Origin: Protopterus annectens
Lineage: Eukaryota > Chordata > Ceratodontiformes > Protopteridae
DNA: 64,000 nucleotides
Assembly (NCBI RefSeq): GCF_019279795.1
Contig: NC_056748.1
Location: 699,468,806-699,532,805, forward strand
Reading direction: 5' to 3'
Numbering within the stretch: position 1 is the first letter of the stretch; each line of letters opens with the position of its first letter. Position numbers and translations under genes: made by a program. Positions 10,083 through 21,479 of the stretch are shown here, piece after piece. The notes beneath the pieces were generated by a model that saw nothing but the letters and a program-made list of their open reading frames with translations, ran no database searches and was not told the DNA's origin.

Positions 10083-11600
10083 ACTCAGCATATTGTTCAA
10101 ACTAGAAATCTGTACATGAAGTAATTTTAACTGCAAGTATGGAAACCAAAATAAATTTTAATACTACATTAAACATCAATATAGCACATTGGGTTTTGAA
10201 AGAGTATTGTATAAATAATAGAAACATAAATATGTGTACTTTTGGTATGAAGCATATTTTGGTAGTTTTCAAAACAATGATCAATAATAATTATTCACAT
10301 AAGCAGTTGTTAGTGATGTTTCCTATGGCTTATTTTGCTGGTTGTTTGGAATCTTGTAACATAAACATAATAGCTAGTTTTGAGAAAAATAACTTAAATT
10401 TTGGTACCAATTCTTAGATGAAAATAAAGTAAGCCACGCAAGAAAACTCTTTGATAGATATAATACAAATAATATTAGCTGGTTGGATATCCGCGTCTAT
10501 ATCATGTTATCGAAAATTTACTTAATCGAATCAATAAAGGTCGAACTTTATTGATTGATTAAGTAAATCATTGAATAATGTAAAAAAAAAACAAATTAAA
10601 AAAAAATAAATGGCATAGGAAGGGGGGGCAAGCCACACTGCACCCCCCATGTGGGGGCTGTGCCTCCCACACCCCCCCTACTTAAATATACCAACTCCGA
10701 GACTGCACTACATTGAGGTAAATGGAAATCTCACCTTATGGAGATTTCCGTTTACTTGCACGGAATTCTTCACTTTCGATATTGTTGTGTTGACAATATC
10801 AGACTCGATATTGTCAGCTTACGACAATGTGAAGTAGACCCGGATATCCAGGTACTAAGGGAATTCTTAAATAATAAAAATTGAAACTATAATTACCTAT
10901 GAACACTAAATCAATTCCTAAAATCATAGATTTCTTCTTTTGGATTATACAATTGGATATGAAAACAAATTGTAAGAACTGCATTTATAGGTTTGGATGT
11001 CTCTCACTGGGACTATTCTACAAAAATAAATAAAGAAGCATTTTCAGAGACCAACAAAAAGCTATATTTGCGATCTGTAAATAATTCCACATCATCTATT
11101 TATTGGAAAGTTTTCTACTTGGAAGTTTCTACATAGAAGCCTTTAAACACCATATAAAATAGCACTTTTTATAAAAAAGAAAATATAAGATGCTAGAGAT
11201 TCAATTCTAATTTAGATGTAGAATGGGAACATATGATTTTGAAATGTCAAATGGTTTTACTTTTTGGGGAAGAATTCTGAAATTTTGCTAAAGATTTACA
11301 GTCAGAAAAATGTAACACAACAGATTCTTTGATTTTATTCAATGTTCCCATTCCAGGTCCTGTACATTAAACTCAAGTGCCTCTTCTATGGTCCATCCTG
11401 GCTATTGCCAGAAAAGTTATTACAATGAATTGGAAAAGTAAAGGTATCCTCTCCTTTTCAGAGTTTACTTATCTAGCAGCAACATTATCTAATAAGGAGT
11501 TACAAACTACACACAATAGAACTATGAATGTTACTCATAAAAATATATTGGCAAAAACTTAAAGATTTATTAGAAAAATATTAATGCGGTCATTTTATAT
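10083..11600 (+). pseudogene. L1 ORF2 C-terminal region (split by a MITE)
   Basis: After the PLE the L1 reading resumes with the 92-aa frame at 10139. It continues past the MITE. The recognisable end is the frame at 11377: LLWSILAIARKVITMNWKSK, then FSEFTYLAATLSNKE, matching the W(K)S block near the C-terminus of L1 ORF2. The region between is rich in stops. A poly(A)-signal-like AATAAA lies near 11699. Confidence 0.7.
10484..10850. mobile_element. MITE-like non-autonomous DNA element
   Basis: The ends are inverted: TGGATATCCGCGTCTA on the left and TAGACCCGGATATCCA on the right (one mismatch in 16). The interior is palindrome-rich: an AATTTACTTAATC...GATTAAGTAAAT hairpin at 10508-10568, GGAAATCTC...GAGATTTCC near 10722-10750, and ACAATATC/GATATTGT. 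A GGT on each side may be a 3-bp duplication. No coding capacity; the superfamily is not clear. Confidence 0.6.
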
Positions 11601-11902
11601 CAATATTTGTTATGGACGTATATAGTTGTTATTGCTGTTTGATATTTGTTTCAATTAATTTAAATTTTGCAATATTATTTCAGTTTATTTTAAAATACAA
11701 TAAAAAGTTTATAACAGAAAACAGCTCTCAGTGAGACATTCATGATTTTTTGCCTCTGCTTTTTATCCTCAGGTAAAATTAGCCTTTCAGTTTTTTTTGA
11801 CCTGACATGCTACCTTTCAGGAAGGCAATGAGTATTGCAAGACTAAAACGTTATTAAACAAGAGTTTTCTGGTCCGTTCATTTCAAATTTTAATTTCTGC
11901 TG

Positions 11903-12264
11903 ATTTCTGAATGCTAGCCAAGTGCAATAATTTTATGACATGATTGCTACTAGCTATGTAGAAAGATTCTGAATGATGCAAGTTTCAAGTAGTAGTAGAA
12001 ACAGTCTTTTCTTTTTTCTCCATGTTTTATTTTTTTTTATTTTTGAATACTAGCCTTGTGCAATGGCTTTCTCACCAGCAGGTAGCTCTGTAGTCTAAGC
12101 ATGGCTGTGATGCAAGGTTCAAACACAGGTAGACAGTATTTTGTTCCTTTTATTTTCTAGTCTAACATGTGCTTATTTCTGAATACAAGTGCCCTGATTT
12201 TATGACCTGGCTGCTTATAGTTCTCTAGAAGTATGAGTGATGCAAAATTCAAACATTAGTAGAC
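11903..12264. repeat. Three-unit degenerate tandem repeat, period about 137 bp
   Basis: Units start near 11903, 12041 and 12176 with TTTCTGAATGCTAGCC, TTTTGAATACTAGCC and TTTCTGAATACAAGTG. Each has a central ...TAGCTCTGTAGTCTA... stretch, then ATGCAAG(G)TTCAAAC and a T-rich spacer. The middle unit's GGTTCAAAC resembles a tRNA B box. Divergence between units is high. Confidence 0.55.
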
Positions 12265-12879
12265 CCGCTCATTTATTCCTTTAATTTCATGTTTTATTTT
12301 ATGATGATGTCTGTCTACTAATAAAGTACATTTTCTAGTATACATGCTGTATTTTGGTGAGTTACTGCACTGCATGATATATTCTTGAAAACTTTTCTTT
12401 CTGTGTCTACCTTTCAAGTGTATTCATTGAGGTTTGGTTCCACTGTTATCTATATGCATATAATCAGAATGATAATGTGTAGGCATCTGTCATCATACGG
12501 TGTAAGCTACTGGCATCATTCTAACAGTTTGCAATGCCTAATTCCAAATCTGACAACCATTAGTCCTACATGGCACCATGGATGCTCTGTTATGCATTGT
12601 CCATTGTGGCAAATTAACACAAGATAAATACATTTTCTTTTGTGTGTGCGTGCTGTTGCCTGACATCATATACTGCTCTTGTACAATTACACAGTGTTAC
12701 AGTAGAGTTTTCACATCTTCAAGTGCGCAAAGTAGCACTTTTTATGGAAATCTAAGATTTTGCAGGTTCACACTTATAAATAATGCAAATAACTGGACTT
12801 CAATTTATTTTCCAAAATAAAAGCTTGTTTTTAGAGAACTGGATTTTTGTGCTGTTCCATATAATATTTAGGTATGTCA

Positions 12880-13010
12880 AATACAAAATAATTGTATTTA
12901 TTTATTATTTGACATTTGTTGACTGGGTTAGTCCAACTGATCTAATGCTCTTTTTCAGCAGAGACCCGAAGAGAAATACTCCTCAATAATATAAAATGAC
13001 ATATAATATG
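12880..13010 (-). mobile_element. 3' fragment of the LINE/SINE family with the ACAAATGT tail
   Basis: TATTTATTATTTGACATTTG and TTGACTGGGTTAGTCCAACT are followed by TTTTTCAGCAGAGACCCGAA. This is the same tail block as at 2535, 28556, 38375 and 52520. The element may extend further right (to about 13500), but I cannot align that part. Confidence 0.65.
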
Positions 13011-15060
13011 AAAATAGAACAATAATTAAATCAGTAAAACAATTTTCAATATAAAATGTACAGTCTTTGAGTTACCACTAATTGTGAAGTATAAGTCTGT
13101 AATCTGGTAGTTTGAGTTGGACAACCAAAAGCAGTCGACTTAGTTATTTGTAAAGTACTTTCATTATGCACAGCAAAAGAGAAGTTGTGTGAATTAATGT
13201 ATGCTTTAAGTATATGGAGTGTAATAAGAGTGTATAGTCAGCGGAGAAATATAAAAGCATAAGGGTACATAAGCTAGAGGGGCAGGGCTTTAACACCTTA
13301 GGTTGCGTAAGAGGTGAGCATGTGGAGAAGAGTTAGGGAAGGAAACATGAATTAATAGGGGAGGTTATGAAGAGAGGTCAGATAGGGTCATAACAGCTGG
13401 TGAAGGGGAGAGTCAGGTAAGCTCATGGAAAAAGTTTACAGTTCAAGTGCTGGTTACAAAGTTTTGAGAGCAGTTTTGAATTGCTGCAGGTGCTTTATAT
13501 TTCTAATTGCTATATGCAATTATTAAAGAAAACTTATGTAACATTTTTAAGCTAAAATCTCAGGATATTTTCCATTTTTATGTTTTTTCACAGGACACAA
13601 CTGCACAGATAGGGATTGTCCTGCATAAAGTGGGACAGGTGGCAACCCTATGTCACTTTTATTACTGAAGATACACAGCATGCATTGGAAGCCTGCCCTA
13701 TAATATATTGTCATTCTATAGTGCATTACCACCATTTCATAATGCAGTACTACTTGCCATTATGGCTGGATCAAGACCATGTCCAGTACAACACTTGTAA
13801 TGAGAGCGTGTGTTATGGAGTCCTCACTCTGTTATAGGGGATGTTAATCACAAGGGTACCATAATTGGTCTTTTGTCTCTATTACTGAGATTACAAAATG
13901 TCACATTCCATTGACTGTACTTGAGGCGGTTCAGCTATGCCCTCAAATTCATGCTGTTTCTGATCATACTATGTTATGTTTTGCTTATTTTTCATTGCCA
14001 CACTGTGTGTACCCCTCAACTCCTTAACTCAACAAATCTGGGGAATGTTGGAGGTATTGAGGGGAGGCCCAAAATCAGGACTGATTTTAAGTATTGCTAT
14101 TAAAATACTTTGAAAGATGATAGAATATGTTTGCATTAGCATTCATTTTCTAAAGGATATTAAGCCTGAAATTCAAATATCAGTTATTTTCTTAAGTGAT
14201 GCCATTTCTCAAAAATTTGCCAGAAACTACAAGTCTTATGAATAACAGACAAAAAATAGGAGTTAAAAACCTGGACATTTTGTAAAGTTCTGGACAGTTG
14301 ACAGGTACAACTCTATTCTACAAGAACTACTGTGTGCTTCATTAGCTAGTATGGCACCTTATGTCCAGCACTGATTTTTTTTTTATAAGGGTACACCCAA
14401 TAGCCACAGGGACCACTTATACAACCAGTTACAAGCCTCTTGGTTTTGGCAAGATGACAAGGATACCCCATACATTTCTATAGCATTCAACAGTCATCAG
14501 CTTATCATGTGGAGCCACTCTGCATTTCTAGGATTTCTGACACAGAGAGACCTTTAAGTGAAATGTGAGTGTAACTCCCCTAACGTGAATTAGCTCACAC
14601 TGTGCTATAACCCCCTTAACTCAATAATGTCAAAGCAGAATAGCAGTGACTGTATTCTGAGATCTGCTAGATCACAAAGATATGCACTCTGCACTGTTTA
14701 GAGTGCCTAGCTATATCATATGAAGCAATGTTATATCTGTCATTGTTATCTATTAGCTCATCCACAGAGCATTCCTTGTCTGCTTGGGGAAAATCCTATA
14801 CTCTACCTCACAGACTTCTCTTAAAGGTGCCGTCACTTTTACTTTAAAACTTATCTGTATGCTTGCCAGGTGCATCTGCCATGTAAAGGTTGTGGGGTCT
14901 ATACACATGATACTTGGATTAGTTTTCTATTACTAACACTGCAGCACAGCATAAGGGAATTATAAATTCCTGAGTGTATCGTCCTTTAGATGAAATGCAA
15001 TATTAAATTAAAGGTCACATCTACCAAAGCTGATGATGCTCTGGTGGTTGCCAAGAATCT
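13011..15060. other. No gene recognised
   Basis: Only short frames on both strands (60-80 aa), none with a recognisable motif. No clear repeat shared with the rest of the window. Confidence 0.45.
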
Positions 15061-15134
15061 TCCTTCCTTCCCACAATTCTTTGTATTTATAATTTTATAA
15101 TATAGTATCATTTCTATCAAGTTTTTATTTTCCT

Positions 15135-15570
15135 TCATAATCGTTTTAATACCTTATATAAAATTAAAGCTGCTGCATGTACTATTGGGTTTATTAAACC
15201 CAAGCCTCCTTGCTCTTCTTTTATATACAGAATCCCTCTCTTGACTGGATTCGGTCTACAGCCCCATATAAAAGAAAATATAATCATTAGTCCATTTTCA
15301 TACTTAAAAGGAATCATATAGATGTTAGCAACATAAGCAATGTTTCCTATTACTATGGTGCTCAACAAGTGTGTTTTTTTCTATATGAAAATCTATATGA
15401 TTTCCAAAAATTAGTCATATCCTTTAATTCGAGTACATTATCCCATTGTTGTTTGTATTCACTCCTTCCAAATGCTGTTCCTAATATATCCATATATTTT
15501 TCATTGAACTCAACACCTCCTATCATACCTTCAAAACCAAATCCTTTACTTTTCTCCTTATTTATACTTA
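15135..15570 (-). pseudogene. LINE C-terminal half, after the CR1 insertion
   Basis: Two frames (15577-15362 and 15368-15135) carry the end of the RT and the post-RT region. IFSFIWGCRPNPVKRGILYI and EEQGGLGLINPIVHAAAL match the F.WG...KR..L....GGLG block found after the RT in L1/Tx1-type LINEs. It is separated from its 5' half by the CR1. Not functional. Confidence 0.65.
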
Positions 15571-15699
15571 GGTTCATAGGTTCATAGGTTCATAGGTTCA
15601 TACTAGGCTATCTGCCCTAGGGCATTTATAAGCCTAGCCAGAGTGTGTTTGGCTTTCGCCACCCATTTTAAATTAATTTTGCTATGCCCTTTTTCGAGG

Positions 15700-17151
15700 T
15701 TAGTATACTGTGCCTCTGTCTAACAGTGACACAGAAGTGATACCCGGGGTAAACCTACGATCTTCCATCCACTCATCAAGATTCCTCTTGAAGAGAGTCA
15801 ATGAGGGACTCTGCCTAACCTGGACTGGGATTTTATTCCAGAGTGAAGGGAGCCTCTGGGTTATGAATCTGTCCCTCCAGCATGTCCTATTTATTTCAGT
15901 GCTGAGGTTCAAGTCTCTTGAGCGCGTAACTCGATGGGATTTGGATTTTCTGAGGTGCAGCATGTCCATTAATTCCGGGTTGGACATGGCTTTATACGTC
16001 AGGCACAGATCGCCTCTGAGCAGGCGGTATGCCACTGACTAGAGCTGGAGTTTCTTTAACTGGGCAACATATGGCATCTGTTTGAGCCCTTTTTTTATCC
16101 TCTTGGTGAGGTACTTTTGGGGTCTTTCCAGTTGCTGCAGGTATCTGGTAAGGTACATCCCAAAAGGGGCATTGTACTCAATTATGGGCCTGATGAGGGA
16201 TGAGTAAAGAGGCACGATGAACTCCCCTGATCTAGATGTGAATCCCTTCATGATTAGGTGGGCTATATAAAATGTTTTTCTAACCAATTTGGCCACATGG
16301 TTTTCAAATGAGAGATTGCTATCAACTTGGGTCCCCAGGTCCCTAATTACTTCTTCCGTACTTAATGGGTTACCACCTATGTGGTAATTTGTGGGCACTT
16401 TGTTTTTGCCAAAGGGAATGACTATACACTTTTTGGCGTTTAGCTTGAGGCCATGGCTCTGGCACCAGTTGTCTGTTTCTATGAGGCCCTTTTGTAGGAT
16501 GCATGTGTCGGCTGGAGAGTCGATTATGGTGCCTAGTTTGCAGTCATCTGCGAACTTGTTCAGCCACAGTCCTTCCGTGTTGGCCTGTACCTCCAAGAAA
16601 TATATACCGAACAAGAGAGGTCCCAGGACTGAGCCTTGTGGGATGCCACTTGTAACTGGTTTGGAGTCTGACATGGCTCCAGCAATTCTAACCATGTGGG
16701 TTCTGTCCTTGAGCCAGTTTGCAACCCATCTAGTGACATAGGGGTTTATATTTAGGCTGGTGAGCTTATCTATAATGCCCGAGTGGGGTATTGTATCGAA
16801 GGCTTTTGTGAGGTCCAGGTAGGCTGTGTGGACCACCTTCCCCTCGTCAATGGCCTTGGTGACTGTTTCAAAGAAATTGACCAGGTTTAAGAGGCAGGAT
16901 CTGCCCTTAACAAAGCCGAACTGGGTAGAATCCAGTGTCTGTAGGTCCCCGATATCTTTATTTATGAGGTCCATGATGATCCTTTCCATAGCTTTGCAGA
17001 CCAAGCTAGTCAGGCTTATGGGGCGATAGTTTCCAGGATTCATTGAGGCACCACCTTTGTGGAGAGGGACCACTGTTGCCTTACGCCACTCTTTGGGTAC
17101 ATATCCTGTAGTAAGGCTGAGACTGAACAGTAGTTTTACAGCCTGGGACAC
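15700..17151 (-). pseudogene. CR1 reverse transcriptase and C-terminal domain
   Basis: A 370-aa frame (17151-16039) contains EWRKATVVPLHKGGASMNPG, NYRPISLTSLVCKAMERI, FGFVKGRSCLLNLVNFFETV, TAYLDLTKAFDTIPHSGI (catalytic Asp), TSGIPQGSVLGPLLFGIYFL and NKFADDCKLG (catalytic FADD box). One in-frame TAG at 16041-16039 interrupts it. The same frame continues with AYRLLRGDLCLTYKAMSNPE and LPSLWNKIPVQVRQSPSLTL to a stop at about 15700. CR1 RT copies element RNA at the nick made by its endonuclease. Apart from the TAG this half looks nearly intact. Confidence 0.92.
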
Positions 17152-17289
17152 TGTCTGGTCCCATTGATGCTGTGTTTTTTGTTTTGGAGAGGGCGGCTCT
17201 TACCTGAGCATCTGAGATGTCAGGGGGGCAGCACTCTGCTGGGATAGATATTTGCCCTTTTGGTGGGGTGGGGGGAGAAGTTTGCACTG

Positions 17290-18456
17290 AACCTGTCAGC
17301 TAGGATGTTGGCAATGTCTGTGGGTTTGTTGTATTTTTTGTCATTTTGGACTAATTCTGAGCATATCTGGGAATTCCCACCCAGGTTCCTAACATAACTA
17401 AAGAAAGCCTTGTGATTATCCTTAGTGTCCTGTGCAATTTTTCTCTCGAAGCTGGCCTTAGACGATTTTATGAGTGCCCATAGATTTTTTGCTAATACTG
17501 ATCAGAGATGCCTTCCCTTTTTGGGATTTTGCTCTATCATGTAGTAGCTTCCTCCTTCTATTGTATAGTTTGTTTATGGCTGGGGTCCACCAGATAGGAC
17601 GCCTGCCTTTGGAGGATTGGGTCTTGGCTTTATTTGGGATTGCATGATCCATGCATTCCTGAAGGTGTTCATAGAATGCGTTTATAAAGGATTCTGTGGT
17701 CTGGGCTATATTTTCCACAGGCCCGGGGGCTTTGAAGGATTCTACCTCAATTTTGAGGAGTGTGAAATTTGCTTTAGGGAAGTTTTTCACTGTGGTTTTC
17801 TGGGCAGGGGTGGGGTTGGGATGTAAATATCCAGTGAGATTAGTTTATGGTCTGATCTTACCAGTGAGGAATACACTTCTGGTGTGGAGCATAGAGCCCC
17901 CATGTTGGTGATGATCAGGTCCAGTATGTTTTTCCCTCTTGTGGGAGTGGAAACAAGTTGTTCCATAGCATTTGAGTTTATAAATTCTAGGAACCTTTGG
18001 GCTAGGGTGTTTGAGCTAGAGTAATGCTCCCAGTCTATGTTTGGGTAGTTGAAGTCGCCCAATATAATGGTGTTTGGAGAGACCTTCATATTTTCCAGTG
18101 TTCTCAGGAAGGCCGAGTGGGGTTCCTAGGTTTGGGAGGGTGGTCTGTAGCAGGCTATAAACTGGAAGGCAGTTTTACCCACTGTTAGTTGCACATGGAT
18201 AGTCTCTGATGCTTCGTGCTGTGCCACCAACCTGGAGGTGTGGGTATCTTTGATGAATATTGATACTCCCCCTCCTTTTGTGGTTCGGTCCAAGTTTTGG
18301 GGCCGAAAAGCATGGTATGAGGTATAACCTGGTAGTGCTGGGTGCTCTCGGGAGCCTTGAACCAGGTTTCTGTTACTGCACAGATATCGATGTTCTCCAT
18401 GCTAAGGAGAGTTTCGAGTGCATGCATCTTGAGGTTTAGACTTAAACCATTTTTTA
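17290..18456 (-). pseudogene. CR1 APE endonuclease and linker (broken)
   Basis: Read from 18427: MHALETLLSMENIDICAVTE followed by TWFKAPESTQHYQ (TETW catalytic block), then frameshifts. At 18089 it resumes with NTIILGDFNYPNIDWE (GDFN block), ILDLIITNMGALCSTPEV, SDHKLISLDIYI (SDH block). Then comes the linker GRRPIWWTPAINKLYNRRRK at 17790-17458. The N-terminal end of the nuclease and all of ORF1 are missing. Frameshifts near 18300-18200 and 17790 disable it. Confidence 0.88.
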
Positions 18457-18467
18457 ATTTATACTTA

Positions 18468-18790
18468 TTTTTTCATTTATTTTTTCCATCCATACTTTAT
18501 TTTTAACAATTAATACAATATCATCCACATAATTACACATTATTGGCAATAGTACTTCCTTCATCATTTTGTGTCCACCAATACTTGACATTTTATTAAT
18601 TTCCTTCACTATTACATTCATAACTAATGAGAAAATGACACTACTAGCTGGGCAGCCCTGCTTTATTCCACATTCTATTTTTATTTCTTCCCCAAGCCAG
18701 CCATTTACATTTAGTTTCACATAGTTCCTAATCCTTTCATAAACAGATTTTATTACTGGTATTATTTTTTGCTTACATTATATGCCTGCA
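18468..18790 (-). pseudogene. LINE reverse transcriptase core (YVDD), before the CR1 insertion
   Basis: The frame 18720-18454 reads IKIECGIKQGCPASSVIFSL, SLVMNVIVKEINKMS and CNYVDDIVLIVKNKVWMEK. GIKQGCPASS..FSL is RT domain B', and YVDD is the catalytic box. Upstream (19150-18790) the RT fingers are decayed. The protein continues across the CR1 insertion at 15570. Confidence 0.75.
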
Positions 18791-19157
18791 AAATTCCCCA
18801 AAATGATTTATATTGAATATTATCTTAAGCTTTACTTATATCCTCATCATAACCTTCGCTTCTATCTTTTTATTTATGATATCATCAATTATTTCTCTTA
18901 TTATCCATAATAACTCTTGATCTCTTTTTCCTTTTCTTCCAAATACATTTAGTTATATATTCTGTCCATCTTTTCTGTAACCATTTCGTTAATATTCTCA
19001 TAAAAATGTTATAATCTGTATTATTCAATGTTATAGGTCTCCAATTTTTCATCTCCTCTTTATTTCCTTTTTTTAAATATGAATTTTATAACTCCTGTAC
19101 ATATCTCTTTCTCTTTAATTCCAATTTCTAACCATTCATTCTTAAATTGTATAAAAA

Positions 19158-19664
19158 TTATTTTTGCCTCTCTTTCATTTCTTTATACATACCATATTCA
19201 AGTCTGTCCAGGTCTGTTGTAGAATTCGTGTTAATATCTTTTAGAATTTCATTCAATTCTTTCATGGTTATTTTCTGTTCTAAATACTCATTTTCTTCCT
19301 TATTTAATTTTTCACCTTTATACATTTTTTCTATGTTTTCTTCTGTCTTGACAAATAATTCCAATACATATTCTTTATTTCGTATATTCCTTCTTGCTGT
19401 CTTATTGCTTACCTTCCTTATTTTTAGTTCTCTTATTATTTTTCCTTCTTTTATTAATTTACTCAAATATGGTGCTACCTCTTTTCTCCTTCCTTGTAAA
19501 CAATGTTTTTGCTTATATAACAAGTTGTTAATTTTAATTTGATTTATTTTATAGATTTCTCTATCCTTTACATAAAAATATTTTTTCTTCTCTAAGTCTT
19601 TAAATGTTTCTTGACTTAATATCTTATCTCTCTCTTTTTGTTTCTTCTTTTCTTCCTTATACAT
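19158..19664 (-). pseudogene. LINE endonuclease-RT linker region
   Basis: A 168-aa Lys/Glu-rich frame, MYKEEKKKQKERDKILSQET..., ends with MKELNEILKDINTNSTTDLD and GMYKEMKERQ, which resembles the L1-group stretch just before the RT (Ile...Ser..D..E). Position and strand agree with the RT at 18720. No catalytic residues are expected here. Confidence 0.55.
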
Positions 19665-19913
19665 TCTAAAAATACTTTTTTATATTTTTCTTTAAAATTA
19701 AGCCAGCAAATAGTCCAGTTCTCATAAAACTCTCTCATAGTCATATGATTTTCCATAAATCCACATGTTCTTCTAAATCTAATTCATTTTCATTACTTCT
19801 CTTTATTCCTTTTCCTGTTCTTATATATTTTTCATTTTCCTGTACTTTAACCCATATTGCCACATTATCTGAAAATCCAGCATACTTAATGCCTTTTTAT
19901 AACTTTTAAACTA

Positions 19914-20400
19914 TCAGATATTAAAAAAATAATTAATGTCTCTCCTAATTCCATTCCTTTTATAGGTCCAGTGGTTATTCTCCCATACACTTAACTTTCC
20001 ACTTCTCATAGTTTCATTAACCATTTTAACATCAAAATTGCTCTTATTTTTCCATAAATTACAATTAAAATCACCCACCACTATAATGTCCATATTTACA
20101 TAAACATATTCAAGAATATTTTTAAACATCGTTTCTCTCTCTTTTTTTGTTACATATGCATATAAAGCTATAATTCTATACACATATTTTTTCCGTCTCA
20201 CATCTATTACCATAGCTCAGCCTAGTTCCACTATTGTTACATCTAATATTTTAATGCTTTCTTGACATAATATACATATGCCCGAGCATGTTTCTTTCCC
20301 CATGTTCCAAACTACCACACCATTCCAAAGTTTTTCAGTTTGTGTTCTTTCTTCCTCTGTTAATAATCTGATGTCTTCTAAAACAATAATATGTGCATCT
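19914..20400 (-). pseudogene. LINE APE endonuclease
   Basis: Read from 20400: QWCAAVDAHIIVLEDIRLLT, decayed sequence, then the 99-aa frame with IIALYAYVTKKERETMFKNI and MDIIVVGDFNCNLW (GDFN block), NNHWTYKRNGIRRDINYFFN (conserved T(W)...R.DI near the end). The GDFN and R.DI order matches APE nucleases of L1-type LINEs. Several stops. The first codons grade into the minisatellite at 20398. Confidence 0.68.
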
Positions 20401-21463
20401 ACTGCAGCACACCATTGTAATATACCTATTCTCTACTGCAGCACACCATTGTAATATACCTATTCTCTACTGCAGCACACCATTGTAATCTACCTATTCT
20501 GTACTGCAGCACACCATTGTAATATACCTATTCTCTACTGCAGCACACCACTGTAATATACCTATTCTCTACTGCAGCACACCACTGTAATATACCTATT
20601 CTCTACTGCAGCACACCATTGTAATATACCTATTCTCTACTGCAGCACACCATTGTAATATACCTATTCTCTACTGCAGCACACCATTGTAATATACCTA
20701 TTCTCTACTGCAGCACAACATTGTAATATACCTATTCTCTACTGCAGCACACCATTGTAATATACCTATTCTCTACTGCAGCACACCATTGTAATATACA
20801 TATTCTCTACTGCAGCACACCATTCTAATATACCTATTCTCTACTGCAGCACACCATTGTAATATACCTATTCTCTACTGCAGCACACCATTCTAATATA
20901 CCTATTCTCTACTGCAGCACACCATTGTAATATACCTATTCTGTACTGCAACACCCCATTGTAATATACCTATTCTCTACTGCAGAACACCATTGTAATA
21001 TACCTATTCTCTACTGAAGCACACCATTGTAATATACCTATTCTCTACTGCAGCACACCATTGTAATATACCTATTCTGTACTGCAGCACACCATTGTAA
21101 TATACCTATTCTCTACTGCAGCACACCATTGTAATATACCTATTCTCTACTGCAGCACCCCATTGTAATATACCTATTCTCTACTGCAGCACACCACTGT
21201 AATATACCTATTCTCTACTGCAGCACACCATTGTAATATACCTATTCTCTACTGCAGCACACCACTGTAATATACCTATTCTCTACTGCAGCACACCATT
21301 GTAATATACCTATTCTCTACTGCAGCACACCACTGTAATATACCTATTCTCTACTGAAGCACACCATTGTAATATACCTATTCTCTACTGCAGCACAACA
21401 TTGTAATATACCTATTCTCTACTGAAGCACACCATTGTAATATACCTATTCTCTACTGCAGCA
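20398..21463. repeat. 34-bp minisatellite, 31 full units
   Basis: The unit is TCTACTGCAGCACACCATTG followed by TAATATACCTATTC. Unit starts run from 20398 to 21452, exactly 31 x 34 bp, so no unit has gained or lost a base. Variation is limited to scattered substitutions (ACC/ACT, CTCT/CTGT, GCAG/GAAG, CACA/CAAC). The first unit runs straight on from the LINE endonuclease sequence to its left. Confidence 0.97.
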
Positions 21464-21479
21464 CAGAACATTCCGAATC

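Larger units (their letters stand above)
1148..11720 (+). mobile_element. Old L1-type LINE split by five nested insertions
   Basis: ORF1-like coiled coil, APE endonuclease, linker, reverse transcriptase and C-terminal ORF2 pieces appear in the correct order on the + strand. They are separated by foreign blocks at 1860-2348 (CR1), 2525-2794 (LINE/SINE tail), 3405-6534 (RTE), 8026-10067 (PLE) and about 10484-10850 (MITE). Removing each block rejoins the L1 reading at the same codon neighbourhood. Many stops and frameshifts show that it is old. The 3' end is near an AATAAA-like signal at about 11699. Whether 1148-1470 belongs to the same copy as the ORF2 pieces is likely but not proven. Confidence 0.8.
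15571..18456 (-). mobile_element. CR1 LINE (-), 5'-truncated, with 11-bp TSD
   Basis: The 3' end (left) is three tandem copies of the octamer complement GGTTCATA, then TACTAGGCTATCTGCCCTAG. The 5' end (right) lies early in the endonuclease. ATTTATACTTA occurs on both sides (15560-15570 and 18457-18467). Endonuclease, linker, RT and C-terminal domains are in the right order. It is among the best-preserved CR1 copies in the window, with one stop inside the RT to C-terminus stretch. Confidence 0.92.
15070..20400 (-). mobile_element. Second APE-type LINE (-), split by a CR1
   Basis: Read right to left: an N-terminal endonuclease (20400-19914), a charged linker (19664-19158), an RT with GIKQGCPASSVIFSLVMN and YVDD (18720-18468), a CR1 insertion, then SINKEKSKGFGFEGMIGG (15577) and the C-terminal YENGLMIIFSFIWGCRPNPV plus EEQGGLGLINP block (15368-15135). 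Across the CR1 the protein reads EKISI|NKEKSKGFGFEG without a break. Possibly Tx1-like or another L1-group LINE; the clade is not certain. Confidence 0.75.

Noticed and set aside
20398..21463. Regular repeats as a CRISPR array
   Set aside because: Units are contiguous 34-mers without unique spacers, in a eukaryotic context next to LINE and retroviral sequence.
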